The notes: generated from the letters alone by a model not told the origin. Counted from the first letter of the stretch, positions 13,129-26,409 are shown. The stretch: 64,000 nt of DNA from Rotaria sordida (GCA_905250125.1 CAJNOL010000144.1:158079-222078); one strand, 5' to 3'. Program-made: numbers and translations.

Positions 13129-16100
13129 TTAATCAGATAAAATGCAGTGATTTACTTTAATTTTCTTTTTTTGTCTTGTTTTCATTACAAATCTTCATTT
13201 TATTGAAATGAAATTTGAGATATCTTATTTTCATTTTTTTTGATCAAAATACAAAAGTATTTCAGTGGATTGTTTCATATGGAGACTAAGTTTGAATAAT
13301 ATTTTCAAGATCTTCGTATTGAATATTCATTTATGACATTGATTTTGTTTCTTAAACAAAAAGTCGATGATCTTTGAATGAAACTCACTGATTCGATCTT
13401 TGAATAGAGCCTAGAACAATCAGATTATATTCTTGTGATATAATGGATGTATTTTTTTTTTGTAATTTAAAACGAAATCGAATTCAGCTTAGATTACATA
13501 AGAGCTCTAATGTACTTCACATACTCATATTGTCTCAATGATGATGAAGACAGATGTGTTATTATTTCTTTCAGCAACATTGGAAGAATTGAATAGCTTG
13601 ATGGTGAACTTAACAAATAATAGCGAATTAGCAATGATTAATAAACTGAAATAATGCATGCGAAAAATAAATATGATCTATAATAAATAAATAATTTCTA
13701 TTGTTTTTAGTTTTATTTTAACTTTTTGAATATAAGTAATGAATGAATAGGAATCAATAAAGTGAATCAGTAATGAATAATAAAACACAAATAAGAATAT
13801 AGATAAGGCATAGTTGATAAAAAGATTTTTTTTTTATAATTTTAATTTTTTAAAAGAGAAATGAATGAATAAGACTTTTTATTTTCAATTTAAACTTTTT
13901 AAAGTTAATAGAATGAATGATTTTAGGAAGTGATACGTTTCGATTGGTTTTTTTTTCATACATCTAAAACACAGTTTGCTTGTCGAACTTCTCTATTTTT
14001 ATTCAGTGATTTATCTTTGTTTTTCCAGTTACACTCGTCGACAAAAGTCTTTTTCTCCCCTGTTCTTCTCTTTATTTTTATACAGCCATATTTCATACGG
14101 AGTTTACTATCAAGTGAAGATATTTTCTTTATAAAAGTTGTTTTCCTCTCTTGTGTATTATTTGTTGATCGAAATAATCCAATTTTATGAGATCAACAGT
14201 TATCTTTAGAATATGAATGAATATTACAGTATCATTCTTCTTTCATTTTTTCATAAGATTGCACCAAATTTCTTTCTTTATCACAATGTTATAAAATCGT
14301 ATTTCTTCAATATTATCTACTAGATCCTCAAATGTCAAAGAAAGTCATATGGAAACACGTAAATTGTTCTCCCCAAAGACCGTATGATATTGTCTTGGTC
14401 GATGCGAGAATAATGAAGATCTATCTAATTTACAAACAAGTAGTGGTCGACCACGTATTTCATCGGACAAAATAAATTCAAAAATCAAAAAGATAAAATT
14501 GACATATACAAAAAATATAAAAGCAGAAAATGGGAATTATTTCTGATTTTAATAGAAAAGGAACTCAGTTTGAAAAAATCATGAAAATCGAAATGTAGAT
14601 CATTGAATTTAGGAATGTACAATATCATTCAAATTTAAATATGTGATGATGTCAAATTGATTTAAATATGTGATGATGACCATTTGACTTGACCATGATC
14701 TTATAATGTAGTAATTTATTTCAGATATCTGCAGTATAAATTTCATTGAAGTTCATTGAATCGTTGAAAAATTATGATTATTTTACTGTAATTATTGATA
14801 TAGAGAAAAGCCATGTAAAATCATTGTAAGACTTATAGCTCAGTAAAAGTCTAACAGATCCATCTGAAAGTTTCAAAAGTAAACATTGTAGTCGAAAGGA
14901 ACAGCACATTGATAACTATTAAGTTATTGTCAAGACTCTATGAAATCCAGCTCTTAAGGCTTTTTTTCATATGAAACAATCGATAATTATCGATGTGTTT
15001 AAGAAAATATAGCGAAAGGTTCTATAGGTACCCTTTTTCTAATGTTTTCAGCAACAATAAATAAAAAATGATGTCATTTGACAACATGTCACTAGTAAAA
15101 TATTTTCAGCTCGTTCACAACCTTTATCGAACAAAAAAATTCAACTGTCTGTGCTGGACAAAGACAGAGTCGGCTTAGAATTGCTAATATTTGTAATAAA
15201 GTTCTTCGCCGATATATTCAAATATGTCATAGTCAAATTAATAATGGTATTGTTTGAAAGATATATCTTTTTCAAAAAGAATATACGTGTATATATTTCT
15301 ATTTTTGCTGAGAACATCAGAAAAGGGTGCCTATAAAACACTTCGCTGTACTTTCTCAAACACATCAGTAATTATTGATTTTTTCGTATGAAAATAAAGC
15401 CTTACATATGATGTTTCTTTACTAAAAATATAAATATATTTGCTTGAGAATTGGACTTTCTCGAATCTTGACAGTAACTCAATAGTAATCAATTTACTTT
15501 TGAAATTTTCAGATGGATCCATTATAATTTTACTGATTTATGGATATCACAATGATTGTACACAGTTTTCCTCTACATCAATAATTACAATAAAATGATC
15601 ATAATTCTTCAATGACTCAATGAAATTTATACTACAAATAACTGAAATAAATTACTACATGATAAAGTCATAGAGAAGTTAAAAAATCTTTCTCTTCTCA
15701 AATTAAAAGATTCATAAGGAGTATAACTCCTACTTATTATAATTCGACTTTGATTCAAGTAATTTTTGTGTGAATGACATCGGTGATCAGTACTTATTTT
15801 AGAATAAATCTAAAAAAAGAAAATTTCAACTGTCTAACTCTTATAATAATTGCAGTTCATGGAAGAGTCGAGACTTTTGGCCAGCATTGTACTACACGGT
15901 TCTAAAATGATTGAATGTTTTATTTATTTTAATCTGGTGCTTATTGTTGTTGAGTTAAATTACCTAATGCAATCGCTGAATCTTTTCCAAACTACTTCAA
16001 TATATATGATGAAAAAAAAAACAAAATCTGTTAATTTTCTCGTCTTTGAATAAGTTTACATTTTAAATAAAGCTTAGAGAAATTCAGTTAAAATTATAAA

Positions 16101-17006
16101 TATAAATTTTTTCTTATGAATAATACATTAAAAATGTTCTTTCTGGTATCAGATTCAAGCACTTTTTTCGTTCATAGTTGCAAATATTTGTTTTTTTTCT
16201 TTTGCTGAAGAAAAAAAGATGAATATCAGCAACAGATTTTGTAAATGTTTTCTTCACGTAGCCAATGTTTGGTTTTTTTCTTTGTTTATGTTACTTTCAC
16301 GCACCGCATGGTTTCTTTCGATACATTATACTTATAATTACTGATAAGACACCTCTAGTCCTATGCTCTCTTTTGTTCTGCGGACGATCAGCTCGAGACG
16401 ATGTAAAAGAAGAAAAAAGAAAAGGGTAAGAGAAAGGAGTAAACGCGGCAGCATACTTTCTGTACAACTACCGTCAATCGATCATCATTGCTTCTCGAGA
16501 AGAAAAAGAGAAAAAGCCCATGTATTATGTAATTATACATTGCCACCATTTGCTTTTTTCTTGTCAATTCTCAATAGCACATCAATGAGTACAGAAAAAT
16601 AGAAGAGAACTGGCACGAAAAAAAAATGTAAAGCAAAGAAAAAGGAGAATCTTATTATTCATCATACTGTTTAGGAATACATAAAAAGCAGAGATGCATA
16701 AGACAGAACAGCCGTTCAAATGTCAATCTATCGTAAAACTATTGACATTGTGTCTTTATACATGTGATTACAACTCGAAGGCATCACTATGACTATTATC
16801 AAATCACCAATGATGTGTGTGTGTGTGTTACATTGAAGGACAACCTATGACTAGTAAAAGAACGAATACATGCGCACACATTTATATGCCTATTACTAAC
16901 TAGAAACTTATATTCAAGCGAGCATTATATTGACATTTATATTCAAATTTATTGTAGTATCGATTCATCACGAAAATTTTTTTAATTGACATTTTTATTT
17001 TAGATC
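13129..17006. other. Intergenic region
   Basis: AT-rich spacer between two plus-strand genes. A direct duplication around TTTAAATATGTGATGATG lies at about 14633-14682. A GT run is near 16806. Open frames at 13930-14190, 15141-15522 and 16363-16602 are low-complexity or overlap on both strands and were not accepted as genes. Confidence 0.5.
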
Positions 17007-18529
17007 ATGGCTGATACAATATTAAAATTAAGTCGTGGTCTTATTAAAATTGATACAAATAATGATTTTTTATCCGATCAAATTCATTATCAAATAACAT
17101 TTACTATATTAATTATATCTGCAGTTGCATCAACAACTCTTCAATATTATGCTGAACCAATTCATTGTATTCAACCAGCTCAATTTACTGAAGGTTATAC
17201 ATCATTTGCACGTACTTTATGTTGGTTAAATAATACATATTTTTATCCTCAAACTTATACAAGATTACCAATGAATAAAAATGAACGTTTACAACATACA
17301 CTTCGTTATTATCAATGGTTACCATTTGTTTATTTAATTCAAGCTTTTTTCTTTTTATTACCACATTTAATTTGGGTAGGTTTTTATAAACGAAATGGTT
17401 TAAATCCAGGTTTAATGGTTAATCAAGGAAAAAAATTTGATGATAAACCTGAAATAAGTGGACGAATTGCAAAAGAAATTGAACGTTATTTAATGTGTAG
17501 ACAATTAGCACAATGTAAAAAAAAATTATTATTTCGTCATAATGTTAATGAAAGTCTTGATCATGCTTCTACACCTCTTCTTTTACCAAATATTTCATTT
17601 CGTGTTCGATATCATACATACTATCTTGTTACACTTTATCTTCTTATTAAATTACTTTATATTATTAATATTATTTTACAAGTACTTATATTAAATGTTA
17701 TTTTATCAACAGGAACATATGGATTTTATCAATTTGGTTTTGATACTATGAAATACGTATTTCATTCATCAATTCGCGAACGTATAAGCGAATTATCACA
17801 TAAACATCAACAATTATTTCCATTTGTAACTCTATGTGATTTTCATATACGAGAATTAGGTCAAGATCATTATTATACAATTGAAGTATGTATTAACAAA
17901 AAAAAAAAAATATTAAAATTTTATAAATATGATTGTTTTTTCTTTTTTTTCTTTAGTGTATATTATTAATAAATATATTCTATGAAAAAGCTTATTTTGC
18001 TATGTGGGTTTGGTTTAATATACTTTTTATAATATCAATTATTTCATTTATTTATTCATTTTATAATTATGTTCCATTTTTTGCTCGTGATCGTTTTATT
18101 AAAAAATGTATTCGTTTAATTCAAGCTAAAAAACAACACACATTTTCACCTGCGACACCAATGTCACCAAATTCAATAAAAATTACAACAACAAATGATA
18201 GAGGAGAATATGATATGTTAATTGATGTTCAAGCTAGAGAACAGCAAACATCTTCACCTGTTGTACCAATATCTCAAGATTCATTCAACATTACAACAAC
18301 AGATGATAGAAGAGAAAATGATATATTAATGAATGTTAATCGTCGACAAGATTTTGTTTATTGGTTAGAACGTGATGGAGTTTTTCTTCTTCATTTACTC
18401 AATTCACATGCAGGTGAACCATTAACACTTCAATGTGTAGAAAAGTTATTGAATATTTGGATTAATAATTATGCAGAAAAATCAAAACTTGCTGAACGAT
18501 TATTACGAAATCAATTTCATTTCTCATAA
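17007..18529 (+). CDS. Innexin (invertebrate gap-junction channel protein)
   Basis: Two exons, 17007-17885 and 17957-18529, joined across a 71 bp intron in phase 0, give 483 residues. The innexin signature YYQW is at residues 101-104, at the start of the second helix. The first extracellular loop has Cys54 and Cys72. The second loop has the typical FPFVTLCDFHIRELGQ followed by the second cysteine just across the splice junction, then the NIF-EK segment before helix four. Four membrane helices are visible. Innexins form hexameric or octameric hemichannels that pair into gap junctions, or act alone as pannexin-like channels. A TTTTAG acceptor ends 3 nt before the ATG, consistent with a spliced-leader or 5' UTR intron site. 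The C-terminal tail after helix four holds a tandem duplication of about 36 codons (see separate entry). Family assignment is firm; the paralogue cannot be named. Confidence 0.93.
17886..17956 (+). other. Innexin intron (71 bp)
   Basis: GTATGT donor and TTCTTTAG acceptor. Reading through the donor leads to a false C-terminus, which would split the gene into two shorter frames. Splicing restores the conserved innexin segment before helix four. Confidence 0.9.
18133..18348 (+). repeat. In-frame tandem duplication in innexin tail
   Basis: Two consecutive units of about 108 bp (36 codons). The first contains SPATPMSPNSIKITTTNDRG and the second SPVVPISQDSFNITTTDDRR, followed by a similar D-x-L motif and a charged end. 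The units are diverged but aligned without frame change. They lie in the disordered cytosolic tail and are rich in Ser/Thr-Pro, which suggests phosphorylation sites (inference). Confidence 0.75.
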
Positions 18530-18935
18530 TAAAAGAAACACGATCATCTTTCTTTATTGTATTCTAAGTTTTCTTTTTTATTGACTATGTGCTTTTTTTT
18601 TATGACATTGTTATTGAATGATAGAAGAGTTAATCAAGTAAATAATGGACCTTATGTTTATAACATAAAAACACGTAATCTTTCTCTCGATGCAAACCAT
18701 ATTTTTTTATTCATTTAAAAGAGTTTTTGTTCGAATTTTTGAGATAAATCTCTCAAAGAGACTCTCTTTTTTCAATAGTCCTCCTAAGTCTTAACTGTTG
18801 TCATAGCTAAAAAAAGAAAACATAATATGGTTTATGTTTGAAGGAAGAAAGTACAAGAGAGTTTTTATACTACTTTAACAACACTGTCAAAGAACAAGCA
18901 CATATAAAAGGACGAATCGATGCATATTCAACTTT

Positions 18936-19167
18936 TCAAAACGAGTACGTATATATATCGATGCAGAATGAAACAAAAAATCGTCTGATGACAAACTCAA
19001 TCCATTTAGGAAACGTTTTTTTTATAGTTTCCAACGCTGTACAAATATATATTTGAACCATCCAGAAGGAGCAGATATTAGCTGAACATATAAATGAACA
19101 AATAGTACTTACATCGATATTCTGAAGTATATCATGAAGTTTCAAGCTTCGAAAGTGCTCCTGAAAC
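18936..19167 (-). pseudogene. Decayed exon copy A, unidentified protein
   Basis: On the minus strand an exon-like stretch begins right after a TTTCAG acceptor, at QEHFRSLKL, and runs open through NIDVSTICSF and KTFPKWIEFVIRRFFVSF to a stop near 18936. The same protein pattern recurs in opposite orientation at 20575-21012 with similar order, including the acceptor. No donor or neighbouring exon was found. It is probably a fragment of a gene whose identity I do not recognise. Confidence 0.45.
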
Positions 19168-20574
19168 AGTTTGATTATGGAGTTTTCTTTTTACGGATCG
19201 GTACAGTTTTCTACAGGCTAAACATGAATATGCTTTAGGTTTCATTGATTGGTCTAAATAAAAATTTCCGAAACGGAATACTATCTAGAATTGTCATTTA
19301 TATGCGATATCGTTCCTGAAAGAAATGTGATATGTTGGTTATCAAACTTGAGAATCATTCATACAGTTCTTTTCAGTCCATGTACATAATGAGTTAAGAT
19401 ATATCATGTCTTTACTTCTCATGATTAACAAATTTTTTTTTTATGTTGATTATTCTCTTGGTGTTGTTAACAGGTGCTGGACGGATATTGCAAAGAGATT
19501 TTTTTTTTCTACGAATTTTTTTCGATTTGAATATTTCATTATAAATGTTGAATAGAATTCAAATCATAGTATTATCTCAGATAATTTATTCAAAGTTCAA
19601 ATATTTCTTTTGTAGGTAAGTACGTAAACCTCGTCGAAGGATGTATTACCGTCTATCGAAAGAGCAACACAACCGAGATAGCAAACAGGAAAAGGTGGAT
19701 AATTTGAATGCTAATGTCTCGCGAGAGATAAAATCCATTGTAAAAGCGTCTGTAATAGATTAATCAAAATGAGAACTGATGGCATTTGAATAAGTAAGAT
19801 GTGCAAATAGTCAAATGTTCAGCTGACTAAACAGGATGTGCACAATATCAGTTTTTTGTTCATTAATGACTGATTCTGGATGATAACATTTGAAAATATC
19901 GTTTAACATAGATAACTACTAAATACAGCAGTGTGAAAGCTATATTATCGAAGATCTTAAATTTATTCTCAATGATCATCAATTTGAATTGATTGTTGAA
20001 GTTTGTTGGGAACATAGCGATATGGTTCGAATAAACTTTACTTGAAGACATATAAATCGCAACATGTGTGGAACCATTATGCAATTCAACGACCATGATT
20101 GAGATAAACCTATGGAAGAATGGTTATGCAGTTGTTCTGTTATCTGGTATCTAAGTGTCTGTCGCGGTGAAATAAATCCTTCTGATCATCACATTCAGCA
20201 CCATCAATTTGCTTTTTCATTTTATTGGACTGCATTCAATTCTTGCATATTGAAGAAAGTGGTGATGATAAATGTGTTTCAGAAGACAATAATAGTGACG
20301 AGAACTCGTATGCTTCATCTTCTTAGGCCATATTAACTTGATTCGATTATCATTTTTATCATTTCACTAAATATAAATTTCGTCTGATGCCTCCTATCTA
20401 ATTGAAACATGTACAAACAACATTGAAACATTTGAAAAAGTTCATCATCAATCAAAATTAGAGACATGAGATATGTCAACTAACTAAACTAGATAAAGAA
20501 AAGTGGAATCTGTCTGCCTGTAACTCGAAAAACATACTATCAAACTCTAACAAGGAAACTCGATTTTCAAATCC

Positions 20575-21012
20575 TTTCAGGAGCACTTTCGAAGTTTGAA
20601 ATTCAATGGTATATCTCAAAATATTGATACAAGTACTATTTGTTCATCATATGTTCAGTTAATATCTGTACTTTCTGAATGACTCAAAAATGGATTTGTG
20701 TATCGCACTGCGCTCTTTCAAATGAAAGTATCTATCGTCTAATCAACATTTGCTTTGTGATTTAATTTTTTTCTCAAAATACAATCGTATGATTAGGGAG
20801 AAATTGGATAAAAATATAGTCTAGCAATTGACGTTGGAGATCTTTAAAACGTTTTCTAAATGAATTGAATCTGCCATCAAACAATCCTTCGTCTCATTCT
20901 ACACTGATAAATGTATACTATTTGCAAAATCGAAGATCAACCCATTTGACCTTTTGATGGTTCTTCACCATTTTCATCCAATCGGACAGGCAGACATTTT
21001 GCAGATGGCTAA
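20575..21012 (+). pseudogene. Decayed exon copy B (inverted relative of copy A)
   Basis: It starts after a CCTTTCAG acceptor with QEHFRSLKFNGISQNIDT, matching copy A in sequence and in position relative to the acceptor. It then meets several stops. Further on it recovers similarity (IFKTFSK, stop, IESAIKQSFVSF) and continues as protein-like text, for example LLMVLHHFHPIGQADILQMA, up to about 21012. The stops make it a pseudogene. The shared core with copy A, in inverted orientation 1.4 kb away, is the evidence that both derive from a real exon. Confidence 0.45.
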
Positions 21013-22344
21013 GACAAAATTTAAAAAACCTAACTTCTGTTTTTAGTTTAAAACTCACAAGGATTTGCAATAAGGCTCTAAAGCCAATCAAATATAGTTA
21101 ATAAATTAAGAAAACTTATGGTTTCCATTACGCTAAATGAGAGAAAAAAATTTTGCTACAGTTACTATTTAGAAACAATTCGACAACTCTGTGCATGGAT
21201 GCAATACCAATAGTTTTTATTTTACTACTATTGAACGAAAATTTTACAAGTAGAAGACGTATTGCGGACAGATTTTGGAGAACAGAGGAAAGAGGTCGCA
21301 CCTTTTCGTCCACAAAGTACACTCTTAGCTTAAAAAAATAAGGTCGTTTGCCTCGACTGATATTTCTATTGTACAAGATAACTACGACTATCACTGCAAA
21401 TGATCAACTCGAAATCGATTTGATTAGAAAAGTTGTTAGCATAGTGCTCACAGGATTAGAATGTGAAACACTATGTAGCTGCTAGTGCTAATTACGAGGA
21501 AACTGTTTTATTCTTCATATATCATAACGAGATATTATCTATATACGGCCTCTGATCATAAATCAGCAACGTCTATCACAGTCTGTACGAGACGAAGTCT
21601 AAATGTTTATTCTTTAACATCAACATTAATATTGAATCGTGTTTCATAAAAAGCAATAAAAGATGTAGAATAACTACAAGTTGAATCTACTTTTGTTGTC
21701 ATTCCCAAAAAAAACCAGAGACCTAATTAGACCAGTTACATTCCAAGTCTAAATTTCTAATGAAAACGAAGCCAAATTATCAAATTAATAAAGATAAGAA
21801 AATAATCTTGTGTGTAAGAAAAAGACTTTGTGAGATAATCTATTGAAAAAATCGTAAATGTTGACAAAAGAAATTTTATTGTTCAGTATAAAACCATTGG
21901 TGATTTCGAGTGCATATTATTATCCAAGACATCAACTATTGAAAAAGTACATTGATAAGATTGAAGAAATCGAAATAAAGCAGTACCCATATTATAAAGT
22001 AGTACCCATATTATAAACCAGATAATCATTGGCGTTCTCTTCTACAACTCCATAAAAAAAGCAGAGTAAAAGTAAGAGGTAACAACTACTTAACTTCAAA
22101 AGAATACTATATTCCTTTTTATGATATAAATCAATGTAATAAATGATAAAATCTTTCAATTGATTTAAATAGCGAAAATACTTTACGAAAAAATCAGAAT
22201 ACTGTTTCGGTTACTTCACTGATTATAATAACCTTTTGGATCAGGTAACATACTTCTATGCTTATCATTTTTTGACATTTACTAACATATTTAATCAAAA
22301 TATAGAAATCAATGTTTATTTTCTGATAAATAATAATTTTTTCA

Positions 22345-24943
22345 ATGGCTGATGATGAAGAAAATGATCCAACAGCACCATTTAATGAATTAGAAGCATT
22401 TGATTCTTTATGGCAAGCTTTAACATGGAAACAAATTAGAAAACGTATTCCAATATGTGCAAGAAAAACAGCTCAGAATCGATACTTTTTTGCTAATATT
22501 GTTTATCTTGTAAGTAAATATTTAATTAAATTTGATTTTTATTGTAACAAATTGTAATTAGATCTATGCTATTGGTATTCTTCTTGTCGATTTTGCACCA
22601 GCAATCAATGGTGGAGCAGGAGCACCTGAAGAACCGGGCCCCTGTGACAATATGACTGTCGACAATAGCACCAAAGAAGAAGGAGGGGTAGACTATACAG
22701 TTATAGTCAATAATATGTATATTGGTGAGTAATAATAATCACAATATCGAAAAAGCATTTATGGAATAGTTCACAAATGATATTGTCAAAGCCCTCTGTT
22801 TTTTCATTTTCTAATATAGATTTTTGTAAGATATGAGATAGTTATTATGTATAACGAATCATTGAAACAGATGATGCTAATGCTATTGTACTCTTAAAAT
22901 TTTCAATTGCATTCGAATAATCGTTGTTTGTAACAAAAGTTAGTGGATAGAACTATATTATAGATAGAATTAGTAAAGAAGTATTCTTCTTTTTTCTCTA
23001 TTACGTGCTTACAAATCATTGCAAAGAAAAAACAGAGATCTTCAAGGATTTTACAGTCTGTTGTTCTTTCTTGAATAATTATAACTGATTCTATTTCAAC
23101 GTAAGTGACATTGAATGTATCTCGGTTTAAACTGTCTCTGATCACTGATTCATGCTTTTTGAACATTTTAAATTGAAACAGATATTTATTATAAAAAGAC
23201 AAACAGTAATAGTTTTCTTCCAGTTTTTCGTGTATTTATAATATCTTTTTCTCGATTATTTTTTAGAGTAACATAAAGACTTATAAGTGAGTTATAGGTT
23301 TTTAACGTTTATGAATTGAAACAATGCAAATCATTCGTATTTATTTTTTATTTAAATGAAATCGTACTATTTTAATATTAATGTAGATAAAAATGCATCG
23401 ATGAACTCCAGTTGATTTAATCCTACGATATTTTGACTGATCTGTGTAACGAGATAAAATAATGCGGTAAAATAAAACTAATAAGATTAATAAGTTTGAT
23501 GGCAGAGCTAGGCACAGGACAACTTTTCTATCGTGTCCTATCCTACTACCTTACTTCGTCCTAGTGGGCGACAGGACAGGATAGTAAGAATCTTCGGTGT
23601 GACTTTCAGTCATCAATGTACATATTAGTTTATTATTAGTTATCTTATAGCAAGTTTATTTTGTATCATTTTCGAATATAACAACTAAAATTTTCAATAA
23701 TGATTAATAATATAAATACAAGAAAATATAAGAAACATCTTGATTTATTATTTTAATGATACACTAATCATAGAAAACAAAATATTAATAAAATGAACTT
23801 TTGGAGTTTTATCATCATTATCTTAACATATAATGGATACTATTAAGAAAAAAAAACCAATAGAAAAATGAAAAAGTACTTGATAAAAAAAAACTGACAC
23901 AAAGAAAAAGAAAATATACAAAACAGAACTTGGCACAAGACCTATCCTGTGTCCAACTCTGTTTATTGATAGTCATCATATCTGCTGATTCCAGAGATGA
24001 AATTGTTTCGATTCGGTTTCAAAAAACGTGAACCGATCCCATCTCTGGCTGGTTCTTCTTCGTATTAAGTGATGATATTAATCATGAACAATTCTTATAT
24101 TCAAATTTAATTTGTGTTTTAGGCTTAGGAGTACTACATGTTGTTTCTGCTGCATTGTATTGGTGGGCATGGAGAGGTAAATAAATATATTTTTCTTTTT
24201 TTAATTAATTATCTTTCATGAAATAGATCATCGTTGGAATGATGTTATTATGATACCTGAATATTTAAATCATATTGAAGCAGCTTTATATTTATGGGCT
24301 GCTACATGGTATGGTACAGCAGCAAATGATTCTTCTGGTTATTATGAATCAATAATTCATATAGTTGAAACAGTTGCAGCATTTGTTGAATTATTTGCAT
24401 CATTCGGATGGTAAATTGAATTTCAATAAAGAATAATTCAATGGTTTTTTTTTCCTTTTATTTAGGATTATGTCTTGGTATCGAACATATACACGTACGA
24501 TTGGTCGTGGTTATACATTTGATGATCCCGATACAGTAGCATATACATTTACAACATTAAGTTCATTTATCTATATAACCTATAATATTCAAATATTACA
24601 AAATCCAGAAGATTATGGTTTAAATAACCTTTATGTTAACGGTGATATTACTTATTTTGTTGGTGCTGTTTTTTATTTATGGGCAAATTTACGAGACGAT
24701 GGTTGGCTGTGGTGGATGCCTGTTTCTGGACAATATGGAATAGCAGCAGGAAGAATACAAGCAGAAAAACCTATTATAGTAGGTTTACGTCATTTATTAA
24801 TCGGTGGACCTGAACCCATTGCAAGATGTTGTCGGCGATGTTGTGAAAATAATTCAGACAGAGCAAATAATGTTGTAGTGCCTATGAATGAAAAGCAAAG
24901 TACAAATGATAATAATACTAAAGATTCTACAAATCGAGTGTAA
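22345..24943 (+). CDS. Unrecognised multi-pass membrane protein
   Basis: Five exons: 22345-22509, 22562-22724, 24123-24176, 24227-24410 and 24466-24943. Introns are 52, 1398, 50 and 55 bp; phases 0, 1, 1 and 2 all agree, giving 347 residues. It starts MADDEENDPTAPFNELEAFD, an acidic cytosolic leader, then TWKQIRKRIP. About six hydrophobic segments are visible: FANIVYLIYAIGILLVDF, GLGVLHVVSAALYWWAW, HIEAALYLWAATWYG, ETVAAFVELFASFGW, a segment around SSFIYITYNIQIL, and TYFVGAVFYLWANL. The loop after the first has EPGPCDN and NST/NMT glycosylation-like sites, so it may be extracellular. The tail is Cys/Arg-rich (RCCRRCCEN), possibly palmitoylated. Tryptophans are frequent in the helices. I do not recognise the family. 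The second intron carries two small transposable elements. Confidence 0.8.
23503..23961. mobile_element. hAT-like non-autonomous element (459 bp)
   Basis: It begins CAGAGCTAGGCACAGGAC and ends GTGTCCAACTCTG, imperfect inverted repeats of the CAGAG...CTCTG type common in hAT elements. The flanking 8-mers (TTTGATGG and TTTATTGA) match at only five positions, so a target duplication is doubtful. Internally there is a second GC-richer inverted motif (GTGTCCTATCC / GGACAGGATAG). No transposase frame. It lies in an intron. Confidence 0.55.
23992..24047. mobile_element. Minimal hAT-like element (56 bp) with 8-bp target duplication
   Basis: It starts CAGAGATG and ends CATCTCTG, with an inner inverted pair (CGATTCGGTTTC / GTGAACCGATCC). 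It is flanked by GCTGATTC on the left and GCTGGTTC on the right, an 8-bp duplication with one mismatch, the size expected for hAT insertions. The body is only a hairpin. Confidence 0.65.
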
Positions 24944-26409
24944 TTTTATTTACGATTTTTTTTTTTATTTTATAAATACTCTTAGAGTTTAGTAGAAAAA
25001 TTCTTTTTTATAACTTACAAAAAATAATAAATTTTTTAAATTCATTCGAACATCGTAATAATTCATCTTCTCTAATAAAATAAGATAGTCAGAGTTCTGT
25101 AAAACATTTCTTCGTTCTTATCAAATGAGTATAAATTTTAATCATTGTTCCATAAAAACTAGGCTAATATCTCAAAATGAAATAGTCATATTTTCTACAG
25201 TTTGAAACTTCGATTTCAATCAGCTATTTTTCTAACCTAGCAAGTCAATCAGTAGTTCATTCTCCTTCATCAGGAATACTTGTCAGAGATACGTGTGAAT
25301 GTGAGTTTACCTTTAACATCTTGACCTATATGTTCTAGTCAAATTCCTCATACACTAAAAAAATCAAAGTTCAAGATTATTAAAATATTCTAAGTAGTGA
25401 TATTTTAACAAGAAAATAAAATCATATGTTCGTTGCAAATCCTTGAACCAATTGAAACCAATGGAACTGCCTGAAAATATTTGGCAATTGCTTTATCAAA
25501 ATTTACTATTATGAAAGCCATTCATGATTTTATTGCTCCAGGATTCCTTGAGAAAATGATCATCAATAAACGTGCAACATTGAAATTTAAAGCATGTACA
25601 ACTAGAAAAAATTTACCATGTTTGATATTCTCTCTACATGTACGGTTTCAACGATAGAATTTGTTTTTATTACACAACACATGCCATGAAACCATAGAAC
25701 ATATTCAAGAGTCTTTTGAAAATTTACTCTCTCTATGCTTATTATCTTTTTAGGATGTGAGAGTGAATATAGAGAACAACCAAACCAACGCTCATATCTG
25801 ACTCTGTGTTATGGACAGAACTACTTATCAATTACAATCACGAAAAAAAGTAAAACAATTAAAATAATTTTTATCAGTTATTAAAAGATATCTCTATTGT
25901 GTACTTTTTTGCAACAACAATATTCTAAGAAAGACCAGGATGTAGATGTGGAATGAGTCAAGAGAGATGAAAGTCTTGCGTTCACACACAAATTTACATT
26001 CATAACATCTTCTCTATCAATATCGGTTTTATGAGTACAGGATGTAAATCATTTTTTCTTTGATAGCATAAGATAACACAACACATGTAAAAATCAGCTT
26101 GATAAGTATCAAGGCTATTGCGTAACAATCGTTATACTGCCAAAATCCGCGAGGTTTTAGTTAAAAGAAAAGAAAATTCTCAATATTATACTATGATATG
26201 AATCATTCAACAAGATAAGTAAACTTTGAAATGTGAAGACTATACACGAATCAAACTTTGTCATTTTGTAAGTTTGTAATATCGAATGATTTATAATATA
26301 GAACATAGAAAACAAATGAAAACAATTTTTAATTAAATTGAAATCGTTATTTTGAAAGTAAATAAGAGTAAGTGTCTGAGAGACTCAGACATCGACGATG
26401 GTGTGACAT
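24944..26409. other. Intergenic DNA up to the assembly gap
   Basis: AT-rich sequence without a supportable gene. A first exon for the F-box-type gene downstream could not be found here. Confidence 0.5.

Larger units (their letters stand above)
18530..22344. other. Intergenic region with decayed coding copies
   Basis: Spacer between the innexin and the next membrane gene. Besides the two related pseudogene fragments listed separately, it contains short unassigned frames such as 19863-20096 (minus), 20112-20336 (plus) and 21128-21394 (minus). None has a recognisable domain. Parts between the two fragments may belong to the same decayed gene. Confidence 0.45.

Noticed and set aside
16363..16602. 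79-residue basic frame
   Set aside because: Low complexity from AAGAAAAAAG runs, no splice or family evidence.
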